The notes beneath the pieces were generated by a model. That model ran no database searches and was not told where the DNA came from. It saw only the letters and a program-made list of their open reading frames with translations. A DNA stretch of 64,000 nucleotides from Candidatus Nitrospira neomarina (lineage in GTDB: Bacteria; Nitrospirota; Nitrospiria; Nitrospirales; UBA8639), in contig NZ_CP116968.1 of the NCBI RefSeq assembly GCF_032051675.1, positions 2,790,001-2,854,000 of the forward strand. The letters run 5' to 3'. A program made the position numbers and the translations under genes. How positions within the stretch are numbered: position 1 is the first letter of the stretch; each line of letters opens with the position of its first letter. Of this stretch, positions 9,501-19,300 are shown in pieces.

Positions 9501-10199
9501 TCATTGAATGTTTGCACTCTTCTCAATATTGTGGCGTGCACATAAAAGTTGGATATTCTCGACTTTCACAGAAGTCCCGCCCTTTGAATACGGAACAATA
9601 TGATCGAAATGAAGCTCATCAGTCGCTCCGCAGGATACGCAACGGCCGCTATCCCGTGTCCATACCTCCAACTTTACGCTTGTTGGAATAATACGACTAC
9701 GCTCTACAAGTCTAGTGGGCGGATCTTCGGCTAATGATTCATCTTCGATGCCTTCAATCGCGACCAACTTGAACTTAAATACATTTCTTTTTCCATCATG
9801 CTCGATCCACGAATCCACAAGGTGGAAGTAGCCGTTATCTGACCAAATCCCCGCCTTAATTTTCTCGTATACGCGAACAATGTCAGGTCCTTTCTCCCCC
9901 AACGTATAAGCTTGCGCAGCTTTGTGAAATTTTCCATTTTCCGTCAGAGAGTTATTTTGCCTTCGCTCTGGTTGGTCCAGGATTTTTGGGTCGACACCGC
10001 CGTTTTTCTTTGGCTCATCATGCCCTTCATAGACCAATACAGCGCCATCCTCCAACACTATATCCCTGTAGGGAGCATTAGGACGAACCGACATGAGAAT
10101 TACTGAGTGTTTTCCCTTTAATCGAAAGTTCATCCCCTTCTGTAAACTCGTGCCTTCCTTCTGACACATTTGGATGTAGGCGATGATGTTTCCTCTCAC
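9501..10199 (-). CDS. HNH endonuclease with N-terminal SRA-like domain
   Basis: A 232-residue protein. The C-terminal ~60 residues form an HNH nuclease: CVSCGATDELHFDHIVPYSK followed by NIQLLCARHN, with two Cys pairs of the zinc-stabilised type. The N-terminal ~130 residues (FRLKGKHSVILMSVRPNAPY, VLVYEGHDE, LTENGKF) resemble SRA/YDG-type modified-base readers that are often fused to HNH nucleases in type IV-like restriction. That part is inference from the pattern. The start is GTG, supported by an AAGGAA site six bases upstream. No methyltransferase is adjacent, which fits a solitary modification-dependent nuclease. Confidence 0.78.
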   Translation of the reverse strand: MRGNIIAYIQMCQKEGTSLQKGMNFRLKGKHSVILMSVRPNAPYRDIVLEDGAVLVYEGHDEPKKNGGVDPKILDQPERRQNNSLTENGKFHKAAQAYTLGEKGPDIVRVYEKIKAGIWSDNGYFHLVDSWIEHDGKRNVFKFKLVAIEGIEDESLAEDPPTRLVERSRIIPTSVKLEVWTRDSGRCVSCGATDELHFDHIVPYSKGGTSVKVENIQLLCARHNIEKSANIQ

Positions 10200-10264
10200 T
10201 CTGGTTCCTTCTTATGCATTACCATGTATTATTGTGAGCCAGCATGTCCTGCTCAATATGGTAT

Positions 10265-10996
10265 TCATCTTGCGGATAGCGAGTCGGAAAGCGCGCGAAG
10301 CAGTTTGGCGCCATCACCACGCCATGCACTCCCGTGCATGCACGCGAGTATGGTTGGATTGGTCGAGGCGAGCTTTTCCAGGAGCACACCATCCTTCTTC
10401 GTATGGGAGAAATAATCCATTTCGGATCGAAAGGATTCGCTGGGCTCCAGAATGTCCGACTCCGTAACAGGAGGGTGGTCTGCCCCTCCCTGCGTGAATA
10501 GATCGCCGCAGAACAACGTCGACGTCCGCTCTTCCATCAGTAAGCCGCATTCCCAGGCGTGAGGCAGATGCGGCGTGTCGAACCAACGCACAGTATGTTC
10601 GCCCAGAGTGAGCTGCTCTCCATCCGTTAGGGCGCGAGGTGCCCGATCGGCAAGGTCATTAATCGAGACCATGGCCGCAACTGTCCCACACAACGGCATA
10701 GCCTGGGGAGCAGCGGCCAGCCATTCGTTGAGTGACCCGCATTCGTCGGCTTCTACATGAGAAAACGAAATGTATCGAAGTTTCTCAACCGGCAACACGC
10801 TCGCCACGGCTTCACGGACGAATGGGAACATTTTCCGCGGGCCGGTATGGAAGAGCAGTGGTTCATCATCTACGATGAGGTATTGGTTAAACGAGAACCC
10901 ACCCGCACCTTCGATGACGACCGGTGTGTTAATGCGATAGATCCCGTTAGCAATCTCATGCACGTTCGTTCCTGACTGCTTATTCGTTATGATCAT
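10265..10996 (-). CDS. Metallo-beta-lactamase-fold protein, flavodiiron (ODP) type
   Basis: The frame is open to 11050, but the ATG at 10996 has an AGGAG site about seven bases upstream, giving 243 residues. The motif SHVEADECG is the HxExDE diiron ligand set of flavodiiron-type (oxygen-binding) metallo-beta-lactamase domains. Later ligands are plausibly in TPHLPHAWECG, CGDLFTQGG and ACMHGSAW. There is no flavodoxin domain, so it is a stand-alone diiron domain. Relatives reduce oxygen or NO, or act as hydrolases or sensors. The actual substrate cannot be read from the sequence. Confidence 0.8.
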   Translation of the reverse strand: MIITNKQSGTNVHEIANGIYRINTPVVIEGAGGFSFNQYLIVDDEPLLFHTGPRKMFPFVREAVASVLPVEKLRYISFSHVEADECGSLNEWLAAAPQAMPLCGTVAAMVSINDLADRAPRALTDGEQLTLGEHTVRWFDTPHLPHAWECGLLMEERTSTLFCGDLFTQGGADHPPVTESDILEPSESFRSEMDYFSHTKKDGVLLEKLASTNPTILACMHGSAWRGDGAKLLRALSDSLSAR

Positions 10997-11357
10997 AAAA
11001 CTCTCCTCGTTACCGATTGGAACGCCACATTTAGGATATGAGAGATCCACCTGGTTGTTAAACTGGTAGTTAAAAAATTGTCGAGCCTAACAAATTGATT
11101 TTTGGTCAAATAACTAAGAATGTCAATTTGCCATAGGTTCAATGTTTTGATTTCTACATTGTCTGGACCATTATTGATTTCATGAATCCTTATGTAATGC
11201 GACGGTCCTAGATTCTTTGGTATCGTATTCCTGGCTCAGGGCAATCCGTGCTCAGGGCTACAATGCCTTTGAAAAGCATAACCAGGAAACGAGTTTCCCT
11301 CACCCATTTTTAACCAGGGAACTTCTATTTGCAAGTGAACGAAGGGAGTGGCTGACC
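10997..11357. other. Divergent intergenic region
   Basis: About 360 bases between the minus-strand MBL-fold gene and the plus-strand ATPase gene. The frame of the ATPase is open from a TTG at 11217, but that stretch looks unconserved. Promoters for both genes should be here. No operator was recognised. Confidence 0.4.
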
Positions 11358-13820
11358 ATGTCTGATTTTGAAAAGCTCGGAGTGTTGTATTTAGGGAGGC
11401 CATACGACCTCGCCACCAAATCAGCAAAATCCGGCCCCCTCCTCTATGACTCGAAAGATCTGGTCACCCATGCGGTCTGTGTCGGCATGACGGGCAGCGG
11501 CAAGACCGGCTTGTGTATTGGCCTGTTGGAAGAAGCCGCGATCGACAATGTTCCTGCCATCATCATTGACCCCAAAGGCGATATCGCCAACCTCTTACTA
11601 ACCTTTCCTGATCTGCAAGGCAGCGATTTTCTTCCCTGGATCAATCACGATGATGCAAAGAAACAATCCCTCACGCCGGAAGGTTTCGCGGACGAGGAAG
11701 CGGCCAAATGGAAAGCAGGCTTGAAAGCTTGGGGACAGGATGGAGCCAGAATCGCGAAACTCCGTGAAGCAGCGGACTTTCTGGTTTATACCCCTGGCAG
11801 CACGGCAGGACTTCCTGTATCCATTCTCCAATCGTTTGCCGTTCCCTCCCCCAACATCCTTGAAGACGCAGAACTTTTAGGGGATCGGGTGGGCACTACG
11901 GCGACCAGCTTACTCAATCTGGTTGGTCTGGATGCCGACCCCCTGCAAAGCCCCGAACATATTCTGCTGGCCAATGTTCTGAAAACCTCCTGGGAAGCCG
12001 GACAAGACCTCACGCTTTCTTCGCTTATCCAACAGATTCAAACCCCGCCGTTTTCCAAGTTGGGAGTGATGGATTTGGAATCGGTTTTTTCCTCGAAGGA
12101 TCGCTTCGCGTTAGCCATGCGTTTTAATAATTTATTGGGAGCACCAGGGTTTTCTGCATGGCTGGAGGGCCAGCCGATGGATATCGATCAGATTTTGCAC
12201 TCCCCAGCCGGCAAGCCCCGCATCGCCATTTTTTCCATCGCGCACCTGAATGATACTGAGCGCATGTTTTTTGTCAGTCTCCTGCTCACTCAAATGGTCA
12301 GTTGGATGCGAAGCCAATCGGGCACCACCAGTCTGCGCGCACTGCTCTATATGGATGAAGTCTTCGGCTTTTTTCCTCCGATCAAAAACCCGCCATCCAA
12401 AGCCCCGATGCTCACCATGCTGAAACAAGCTCGAGCCTTTGGCCTGGGTGTCGTGCTCGCGACTCAAAACCCGGTTGACCTGGATTACAAAGGATTGGGC
12501 AATACGGGAACGTGGTTTATCGGACGTCTCCAGACCGAACGGGACATGGCCCGCGTATTGGATGGATTGGAAGGCGCGGCGGCCAACAGTCAAGGAAACT
12601 TCAATCGTCAGAAGATGGAGCAGATTATCTCCGGCCTCGGGAACCGGGTGTTTCTCATGAACAACGTCCATGACGATGGGCCGGAAATTTTTGAGACCCG
12701 TTGGGCATTGTCCTATCTTCGAGGGCCTTTAACCCGAACACAAATCAAAACCTTGATGGATCCGGTGAAAGCAGCGCTTTCCGTTTCTACAGCCTCATCC
12801 GCTTCCACCAAAACCCTAACCACCGCTTCTCAATCTCTTCCCGGAACACCTCCTAAAGAAAGCACCACGCATCCACCGGTTCTTCCTCCGGACATCCGCC
12901 AATATTTCATACCCATTCGGGGAGCCAGGCCCGCAATCGGCTCACTCATGTATTATCCACGACTGTATGGTGCCGCATCGGTCCATTACCAGGATGCCAA
13001 AAGGAAATTGGATGAAGTCCGTGAGGTCCAAGCCCTTGTAGAGATAACCACGGGCGCGGTACCGGTCCATTGGGACCAAGCAGACCCTCTCGATATTCCA
13101 CCTGCCGATTTAAATACTCATCTTTCTGACGGAGCACAGTTCGGGGAACTGCCAGGCGCCGCCACCCAGGCGAAATCCTATAAGGAATGGGAAAAGGATT
13201 TTGAGGATTGGGTCTACCGGACACAAACCTTGGATATATTCAGAAATGCCTCGTTAGGGGTGACTTCCGGCCCACATGAATCGGAACGTGATTTCCGCCT
13301 TCGATTACAACAGCTCGTCCGCGAACGGCGGGATGACGAGACCGACGCACTCCGAAAAAAATATGCCGGGAAAATGACGACACTCGAAGATCGAATCCGG
13401 CGGGCCGAACAGGCCGTTCAACGGGAATCCGAGCAGGCCAAACAACAAAAACTCCAAACGGTTATTTCCATCGGCGCGACTCTCTTATCGGTATTCATGG
13501 GCCGTAAAACCGTCAGCCGATCTTCGATGGGCAAGGCCACATCCGCCGTTCGAGGGATGAGCCGAACCATGAAAGAAGGCAAGGATGTGGACCGTGCCGA
13601 GGAAAACGTGGACGCCCTTCAACAACAATTGGTTGCGTCAGAGGCGGAGTTACAAGAAGAGATTCAATCACTAACCGCTCAGTGGGATGTCGAAACCATT
13701 CCCCTGGAGACTCTCAATGTGCGCCCCAAAAAGTCGAATATTTCGACAAAGTTGATGTGTTTGGCGTGGGTCCCGTATTGGGCAGAAACCAACGGCCAAC
13801 AGACTCCAGCGTGGCGTTGA
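11358..13820 (+). CDS. HerA/DUF87-type ATP-binding protein with C-terminal coiled coil
   Basis: The ATG at 11358 is preferred over the in-frame TTG at 11217. The protein is about 820 residues. Near the N-terminus, CVGMTGSGKTGLC is Walker A and IIIDPKGDIANL is the next conserved strand, as in HerA/DUF87 DNA-translocating ATPases. ALLYMDEVFGFFPP is Walker B, and LKQARAFGLGVVLATQNP is the sensor region. The C-terminal third has long charged coiled coils (RERRDDETDALRKKY, RIRRAEQAVQRE, DALQQQLVASEAELQEE) around a short hydrophobic segment. There is no NurA partner nearby, so it is probably a stand-alone ATPase of unknown role. The neighbouring DUF2780 and DUF2959 genes are on the same strand. Confidence 0.85.
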   Translation: MSDFEKLGVLYLGRPYDLATKSAKSGPLLYDSKDLVTHAVCVGMTGSGKTGLCIGLLEEAAIDNVPAIIIDPKGDIANLLLTFPDLQGSDFLPWINHDDAKKQSLTPEGFADEEAAKWKAGLKAWGQDGARIAKLREAADFLVYTPGSTAGLPVSILQSFAVPSPNILEDAELLGDRVGTTATSLLNLVGLDADPLQSPEHILLANVLKTSWEAGQDLTLSSLIQQIQTPPFSKLGVMDLESVFSSKDRFALAMRFNNLLGAPGFSAWLEGQPMDIDQILHSPAGKPRIAIFSIAHLNDTERMFFVSLLLTQMVSWMRSQSGTTSLRALLYMDEVFGFFPPIKNPPSKAPMLTMLKQARAFGLGVVLATQNPVDLDYKGLGNTGTWFIGRLQTERDMARVLDGLEGAAANSQGNFNRQKMEQIISGLGNRVFLMNNVHDDGPEIFETRWALSYLRGPLTRTQIKTLMDPVKAALSVSTASSASTKTLTTASQSLPGTPPKESTTHPPVLPPDIRQYFIPIRGARPAIGSLMYYPRLYGAASVHYQDAKRKLDEVREVQALVEITTGAVPVHWDQADPLDIPPADLNTHLSDGAQFGELPGAATQAKSYKEWEKDFEDWVYRTQTLDIFRNASLGVTSGPHESERDFRLRLQQLVRERRDDETDALRKKYAGKMTTLEDRIRRAEQAVQRESEQAKQQKLQTVISIGATLLSVFMGRKTVSRSSMGKATSAVRGMSRTMKEGKDVDRAEENVDALQQQLVASEAELQEEIQSLTAQWDVETIPLETLNVRPKKSNISTKLMCLAWVPYWAETNGQQTPAWR

Positions 13821-14007
13821 CCCTCTAGTGTTTCCAGCCAAAGATTTGGCGAGTCTGGTTTCTTTTACAGCGGCATATCCCGTATCTTATCACCTACGGC
13901 TGATGCTTCAGCATCAAAGATCGACTGAAGTGGAGGCAATCGGCCCACCCTCACTCACTTTTCACCCGCGTGTCCATGCATTCGATTGTTTATCAGGAGG
14001 TCTTGCC

Positions 14008-14445
14008 ATGGAATTGATTCAACAACTTGTCAGCAGTTTGAACATCAATGAAGGCCAAGCCAAAGGCGGCGCCGGTCTCTTGTTCAACCTCGCGAAGGAA
14101 AAATTGAGCTCAGGCGAGTTTCAACAGCTCGCCGACAAGGTTCCAGGGGTCAGGGACCTCTTAGGGGCAGCACCCGCTCCCTCCCCAGCAGCCTCTGCGG
14201 GCGGCGGCATGATGGGAGCATTAGGAGGAATGGCCGCTTCACTCGGCGCCGGGGGGTTAGGCGAGAAGATGGGGGGATTGGGAAATCTCGCCAATTTGGC
14301 AAGCGGGTTTTCGCAACTTGGATTAAGCCCTGATATGATTGGAAAGTTTGTGCCGATCGTCCTTTCCTTCGTCCAGAATCAAGGCGGGGATTCCATGAAG
14401 GGTCTTTTGGAAAAAGTCTTGAAGCCCGGGCCTTCGACAACCTGA
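14008..14445 (+). CDS. DUF2780-family protein
   Basis: A 145-residue protein. The ATG at 14008 is fixed by a perfect AGGAGG at 13995-14000. The frame is open further upstream, but that stretch is not protein-like. The N-terminal helices (LVSSLNINEGQAKGGAGLLF, LSSGEFQQLADKVPGV) and the Gly/Ala/Met-rich middle (GGGMMGALGGMAA) followed by LGLSPDMIGKFVPIVLSFV are typical of DUF2780, small proteins of unknown function. Its stop overlaps an ATG (TGATG at 14443-14447) in the frame of the next gene, which suggests cotranscription. Confidence 0.8.
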   Translation: MELIQQLVSSLNINEGQAKGGAGLLFNLAKEKLSSGEFQQLADKVPGVRDLLGAAPAPSPAASAGGGMMGALGGMAASLGAGGLGEKMGGLGNLANLASGFSQLGLSPDMIGKFVPIVLSFVQNQGGDSMKGLLEKVLKPGPSTT

Positions 14446-14486
14446 TGATTGGGCCAATGAATATAAACCCTTTGTACAAGGATGAC

Positions 14487-15179
14487 ATGATGTACCCTCA
14501 ATATTCTCCAGGAGGTTCCCGCAGACTCTTTCCTTACCTGACATGGTTAACCATGCTCTTGAGTCTGAGCACATTTGGTTGTCAGAGTGTCTATTATGAT
14601 GCGATGGAGAGAATCGGCTACCATAAACGCGACCTGATGGTCAGTGATGTGGAAAAAGCTCGTGACGCTCAAGAGGACGCCAAAGAACAATTCAAGTCGG
14701 CGCTTGACCGCTTCACCAAAACCCTTAATATCAAGGGCGGTGAGTTACAGGAGAAATACGAGGTCCTGAATGCGGAATACGAACGGAGCGAAGCCAAAGC
14801 CCAGGCAGTTCGAGACCGCATCGCGTCGGTGGAGGATGTCTCGGAAGCTTTATTTGATGAATGGGAGGCTGAACTCAAAGAATATTCCAGCGCCGCCTTG
14901 CGCAAAAACAGCCAAAAGCAACTCACACAAACACGCACCCAATATGCTCAATTGATAAAAGCCATGAAACGTGCCGAATCGAAAATGGATCCGGTATTGG
15001 CAAAATTCAAAGACCAAGTCCTCTTTCTAAAACACAACCTGAATGCAGAAACGATCGCGTCATTAAAGAGTGAATTGGTCTCGGTGGAAGGCAATATCGC
15101 CGCCCTCATTAAGGAATTGAACGCCTCCATTAAGGAAGCCGATTCATTTATCGCCTCAATGGAAAAAACAAGCCCATAA
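14487..15179 (+). CDS. DUF2959-family lipoprotein
   Basis: The frame starts at an ATG at 14445 that overlaps the previous stop, but the ATG at 14487, after AAGGATGAC, gives a cleaner lipoprotein signal and is preferred (about 230 residues). The lipobox is STFGC. The mature part starts with YYDAMERIGYHKRDLMVSDV and continues as long charged helices (KARDAQEDAKEQFKSALDRF), which is the DUF2959 pattern. The protein is likely a membrane-anchored periplasmic coiled coil. The family function is unknown. Confidence 0.82.
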   Translation: MMYPQYSPGGSRRLFPYLTWLTMLLSLSTFGCQSVYYDAMERIGYHKRDLMVSDVEKARDAQEDAKEQFKSALDRFTKTLNIKGGELQEKYEVLNAEYERSEAKAQAVRDRIASVEDVSEALFDEWEAELKEYSSAALRKNSQKQLTQTRTQYAQLIKAMKRAESKMDPVLAKFKDQVLFLKHNLNAETIASLKSELVSVEGNIAALIKELNASIKEADSFIASMEKTSP

Positions 15180-15331
15180 CCAGGTTGGAGCATGTCCCAT
15201 TTCAACCCGTCACTCTCACGGCCCTTTGATTGAAGGCCAGAAGCCAAATACTGCAGGAGTCTGTTGAATATTTCAAATATTTTCGTTTTTCATCGTCATT
15301 TGAGTGATCGAAACCAACACAAGAAAAATGA

Positions 15332-15454
15332 GGGAGTGTTCAAAAAGGCCCGTCCAGCAAGGCCGCAGCCACTTGGACGGGCGGAGCGTACGGAGGAGTA
15401 CGTGAGCACGGCCAAGGGGCGAGAACGCCGCTGGCGGCATGTTTCAACACTCCC
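15332..15454. repeat. Dispersed palindromic repeat A, copy 1
   Basis: A roughly 120-base element with inverted ends (GGGAGTGTT at the left, AACACTCCC at the right). Its inner core contains GTCCAGCAAGGCCGCAGCC and GGCGAGAACGCCGCTGGCGG, with small differences between copies. Two related copies lie at 15902-16042 and, inverted, at 28733-28853. The inverted ends would let each copy fold into a long hairpin. It lies 35 bases before the GlsB-like gene and could affect its mRNA. Confidence 0.85.
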
Positions 15455-15488
15455 TGCAGTTCATCCTGAATCACAAGGAGGGTCCTCA

Positions 15489-15737
15489 TTGGGCATCATT
15501 TCCTGGATCGTATTCGGCCTTATGGCAGGGGTTCTGGCAAAGATTATCATGCCGGGAAAGGACCCTGGTGGAATGATTATCACCATCCTGATTGGGATCT
15601 CCGGCGCCATGGTGGGAGGACTGATCAGCACCTACTTTGGCTATGGCGAGGTCACCGGGTTTAATCTGCCAAGTTTTGGCATCGCCGTTGGCGGATCATT
15701 TCTGCTCCTTTTTGCTTACCGAATGATCAAAGGATAA
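15489..15737 (+). CDS. GlsB/YeaQ/YmgE-family stress-response membrane protein
   Basis: An 82-residue membrane protein. The start is TTG at 15489, placed by an AAGGAGGG site seven bases upstream. The frame is open further upstream, but through the repeat. The sequence GIISWIVFGLMAGVLAKIIM, then GAMVGGLISTYFGYG and LPSFGIAVGGSFLLLFAYR, is the typical three-helix Gly-rich pattern of the transglycosylase-associated (GlsB/YeaQ/YmgE) family. Relatives are induced by stress and their molecular role is unclear. Confidence 0.88.
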   Translation: MGIISWIVFGLMAGVLAKIIMPGKDPGGMIITILIGISGAMVGGLISTYFGYGEVTGFNLPSFGIAVGGSFLLLFAYRMIKG

Positions 15738-15901
15738 CTATTTATACCCACACCACTAATCTTCAACTTACGTTCCTCTCTGTGTGTCCCCAGCCTTGCC
15801 CGTTCCCGATCGTATCAAACAAGCCCACATGGGGAGTGATAATAAAGATGTTCAAGGGCAAATTTGCCCAGGATTAGATTACTCATCAAAGGCTCCGGGT
15901 C

Positions 15902-16042
15902 GGTTCAAAAAAGCATGCCCTGAGTCTTCCCGAAGGGTCCGTCCAGCAAGGCCGCAGCCGTTTTTGCGCGCGGAGCGTACGCGTAGTACGTGAGCACGGG
16001 AAAATGGCGAGAACGCCGCTGGCGGCTTTTTTCAACAGACCC
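15902..16042. repeat. Dispersed palindromic repeat A, copy 2
   Basis: It shares the core of copy 1 (CCAGCAAGGCCGCAGCC and GGCGAGAACGCCGCTGGCGG) and the TTCAAAAAA/TTTTTTCAA-type inverted ends, but carries an extra segment near its left end. It lies in the 570-base gap between the GlsB-like gene and the AsmA-like gene. The rest of that gap shows no recognised feature. Confidence 0.82.
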
Positions 16043-16310
16043 ACATGGTGACTTCTGTCATTCCGAAAAGAATTTCCGTTTCCCTCGCATTCAGAAATCC
16101 CCAATCAGGTATCCTAAAAAATTTCATTCCTTTATTTAAGACATGAAGTTGACTAAACTCTTAGGTAATAGCCGTTATCCGGCATAGGAGACTGAACGGA
16201 TCATACAAAACATCAGACTCTTCACGCCTTCACTAATCTGTATGATCTGTCTTACCTCCAATAATGAAAAAGGTCTCGTCGCTTTCCGGCAATAGGATTC
16301 CCCCACCTCC

Positions 16311-19300
16311 ATGACGACTTCCGATACCCCCCAACAAGACACACCTCCGTCGGCAACGCCACCACGTTCAAGAAAAATCTTGAAATGGTTTGCCTGGACA
16401 GGCCTGGGCATACTGGCCCTTCTTCTCTGTGCGGGTCTGTTACTGACCTACTGGTTTCCTTCAGACATGGTCCGGCAAGAGCTGGAAATTCGTCTTTCCG
16501 AGCTTCTTCAAGGAACGGTCCGAATCCAATCCCTTTCGTTTAATCTGCTGACCGGCCTTCGAGTCAGTCAATTGGAATTGACCAAGCCGGGCCAAATCCC
16601 ACTCTCACTCGAACACCTGACATTGGATTACAGCCTTTTCGGACTGTTGAAGGGCACCTTCACCATCAACGAAATCTCCATCGATCAGGCAGACATATCA
16701 CTCAATCTGCCTGAACTCACAAAAGCCGAACCAGAACCTCCTCCCCCACCCTCTCCCGAACCGGCAGCCCTTCCGACTCTTCCTGTCTCGATTGATCTGG
16801 AAACCCTTAAAATTATCGAGAGCAATATCCAGCTTGTGGTGTCCCACGACCTCACAGTGAACCTGACCCATCTGAATCTCCAGAGTTCGGGAGGTGTGTC
16901 ATCGGATGATGCACATCTCAACGGTACGCTGCAGGTTAAGCAGGTCGCGGTGGCGCTCCAAGGGAAACACATTCAACTGCCCCTGGTCGTGAAGTTTGAC
17001 ACTGCGATTCATCTTCCGACTCAACACCTCGATCTGAAACAGCTCACCATTGAATCGGATCCGGCCCTTCGTCTCACACTTGCCGGAACCATCAACGAAT
17101 TCTTAACCCAAAAAGCCGTGAATCTTTCCCTTGCCGATACGGATCTTGACCTCGGGAAACTTATGGCCCTCGCTAAAGATTTTGTACCGCCGGAATTTGC
17201 CACGGCTTCAGTTGGGGGGAATCTGTCTCCCTCATTCACCCTCACCGGCTCACTTCCCGATTCCGGATTTGAGGGGACCATTCACGCGGGATTAGACGGG
17301 AAAAATGTCGAATTGCATCTACCAGGCCACGCCCTGACCGTGGGACCGACAAATCTGGCATTCGCTGCCAAAAGACTGCAGATCAAGGAGAACCTCCCGT
17401 TGACGGGAAACGTCTCGGCGAAACTTTCTACTCATGATGTGACGTTTCAAGCCTATGGAATACAAAACTTCGGTTTGAGTCTCCAGAGCGACTATCAGGC
17501 CTCCGGACCCTTTTCCGGAATCCTGCAGGTCTCCGGCACCACGGCATTACCCGGCGATTTACTTGGCACACCATTCACTCTTCCTTTTGCCGTGACCCTC
17601 GATACCAGTGGCAATCATCACACCCGTCACATAGAGGTAAAGCATCTGAACGCAGACCTTAGCCCCTATGGCACCTTACAGATAAACGGCGCGGTACAAC
17701 CTCATCCTGCCCCGAAGGAAGGCATGGATGCTTCGCTGAAACTTCGTCTGTCCCCAAACATTAGCGCTCTACTCTCCCTCATCCCAAAAGACCGGCTTCA
17801 AGGACTCGTTCTCCAGAAAGGATCCGAACCGGATACCTTTGTGCTGCACGCCACCGGAGCACTTCATCCGGATTTCCGTCCCGAATGGGCAAAAGCGACG
17901 GCGGCGCTCAAGCTGTCCTCTCTTCAAGCTCAATTGAAACCCTTCGGCGCAGGAGGCACCATGCACCAACTCACCTTCCTGCTTTCTTCCGGCTATCAGG
18001 AAACCAATGGTGCGATTCAGGGAACGGTCGGATTTTCGTCACATTTCTCTGACCTCCATGCGGCTGAGACGATGACAATCGGGACCAGCCATGTGATCCT
18101 GAAATCTCACTTTCAAGGCCATCTCTCTCCGACCTATCAACCCACGAACCTTCGCTCCGAAGACCAGCTCCAGGTCACGCTCAGCAACCTGACCTACCAG
18201 GATCCCTCCCTGACGGCCACCCTTCCTTCAATCAGACTGACATTAAAAACCAAGGAAGATGTGCTCAAACAGGATTATTTACTGGAGAGCCTGCGACTGA
18301 CCAGCGAAGAAATATTAGAGATGGGGATGAAAGCCCGGTATCAGCAGGCGAACCAACAATTTGACGTAGATCTGCAGCTACCCCTTCTCCATGTCGGCAA
18401 CCTTCTCCCACATCTATCGGGACCGCTCATGAAGGGAGTAGATGAAATCAATCCAAAAGGACGGGTCAGCCTGATTCTGCGGACAGCGGGTAGGGTCCCC
18501 ACGGAAGATGATCTCAAGAAATTGACCCTTCCGTTGGGAGTCAACGGAAAACTCACGATGCGGGACCTTGAGGGAGCCGTCTCGGGATATCGGGTTCAGG
18601 GAGGCAACGGCACCATGACCATGGCCTATTCCCCACAAGCGGCACCTCAAACCCAGCTCACCACTGATGTCACGCTCAATCGTATTCACCTGCCGGAAAC
18701 CCTACCGATCAGGGAACTAGCCAACACTTCTTTGCACGTGAACCTATCGTCTCCTGATCTCAATGAGGTCCAGATTGATCCGATCCATGTGACATCAAGG
18801 GGAGTCGACCTTTCCATAAAGAGCACGGTGGTGGGCTTGCGTGAGCTATTGTCCTCCAACGCGCCCCATGGCACCCAATTGGCAAAACTCTTTGCCCAAC
18901 TGCACACCCGCCTGGCTCTGGATGTGGAACCCTTTCAAGAAGCTCTCGAACCATTGGGGATTCAGGGAAACGGCAAGGCTCTGGTCACCCTGTCCATGCT
19001 CAAAAAAGAACAAGGGAGTCTGGATGCCTCTGTGGAGATCGGGTCTGAAACACTTTCACTGACTCGGGATGGCACGGAACTCCGTGACATGAACGGTGGA
19101 ATACAGCTCAGAAAATCACTGGCCTGGAACCCGGATGGACTCCCGTCTCCGCCGAAAAAGCCATTTCAACCGTCCGACCGTATTGCCCAGCTAAAATCGT
19201 TTTCCCGAAAAGGACAGACCCTCACCATTGATCGCCTTCAGCTCGGGCCATTCACGGTCGAAAACCTCTCGACAAATTTGGCGTTTGAGCAACAGTCCTT

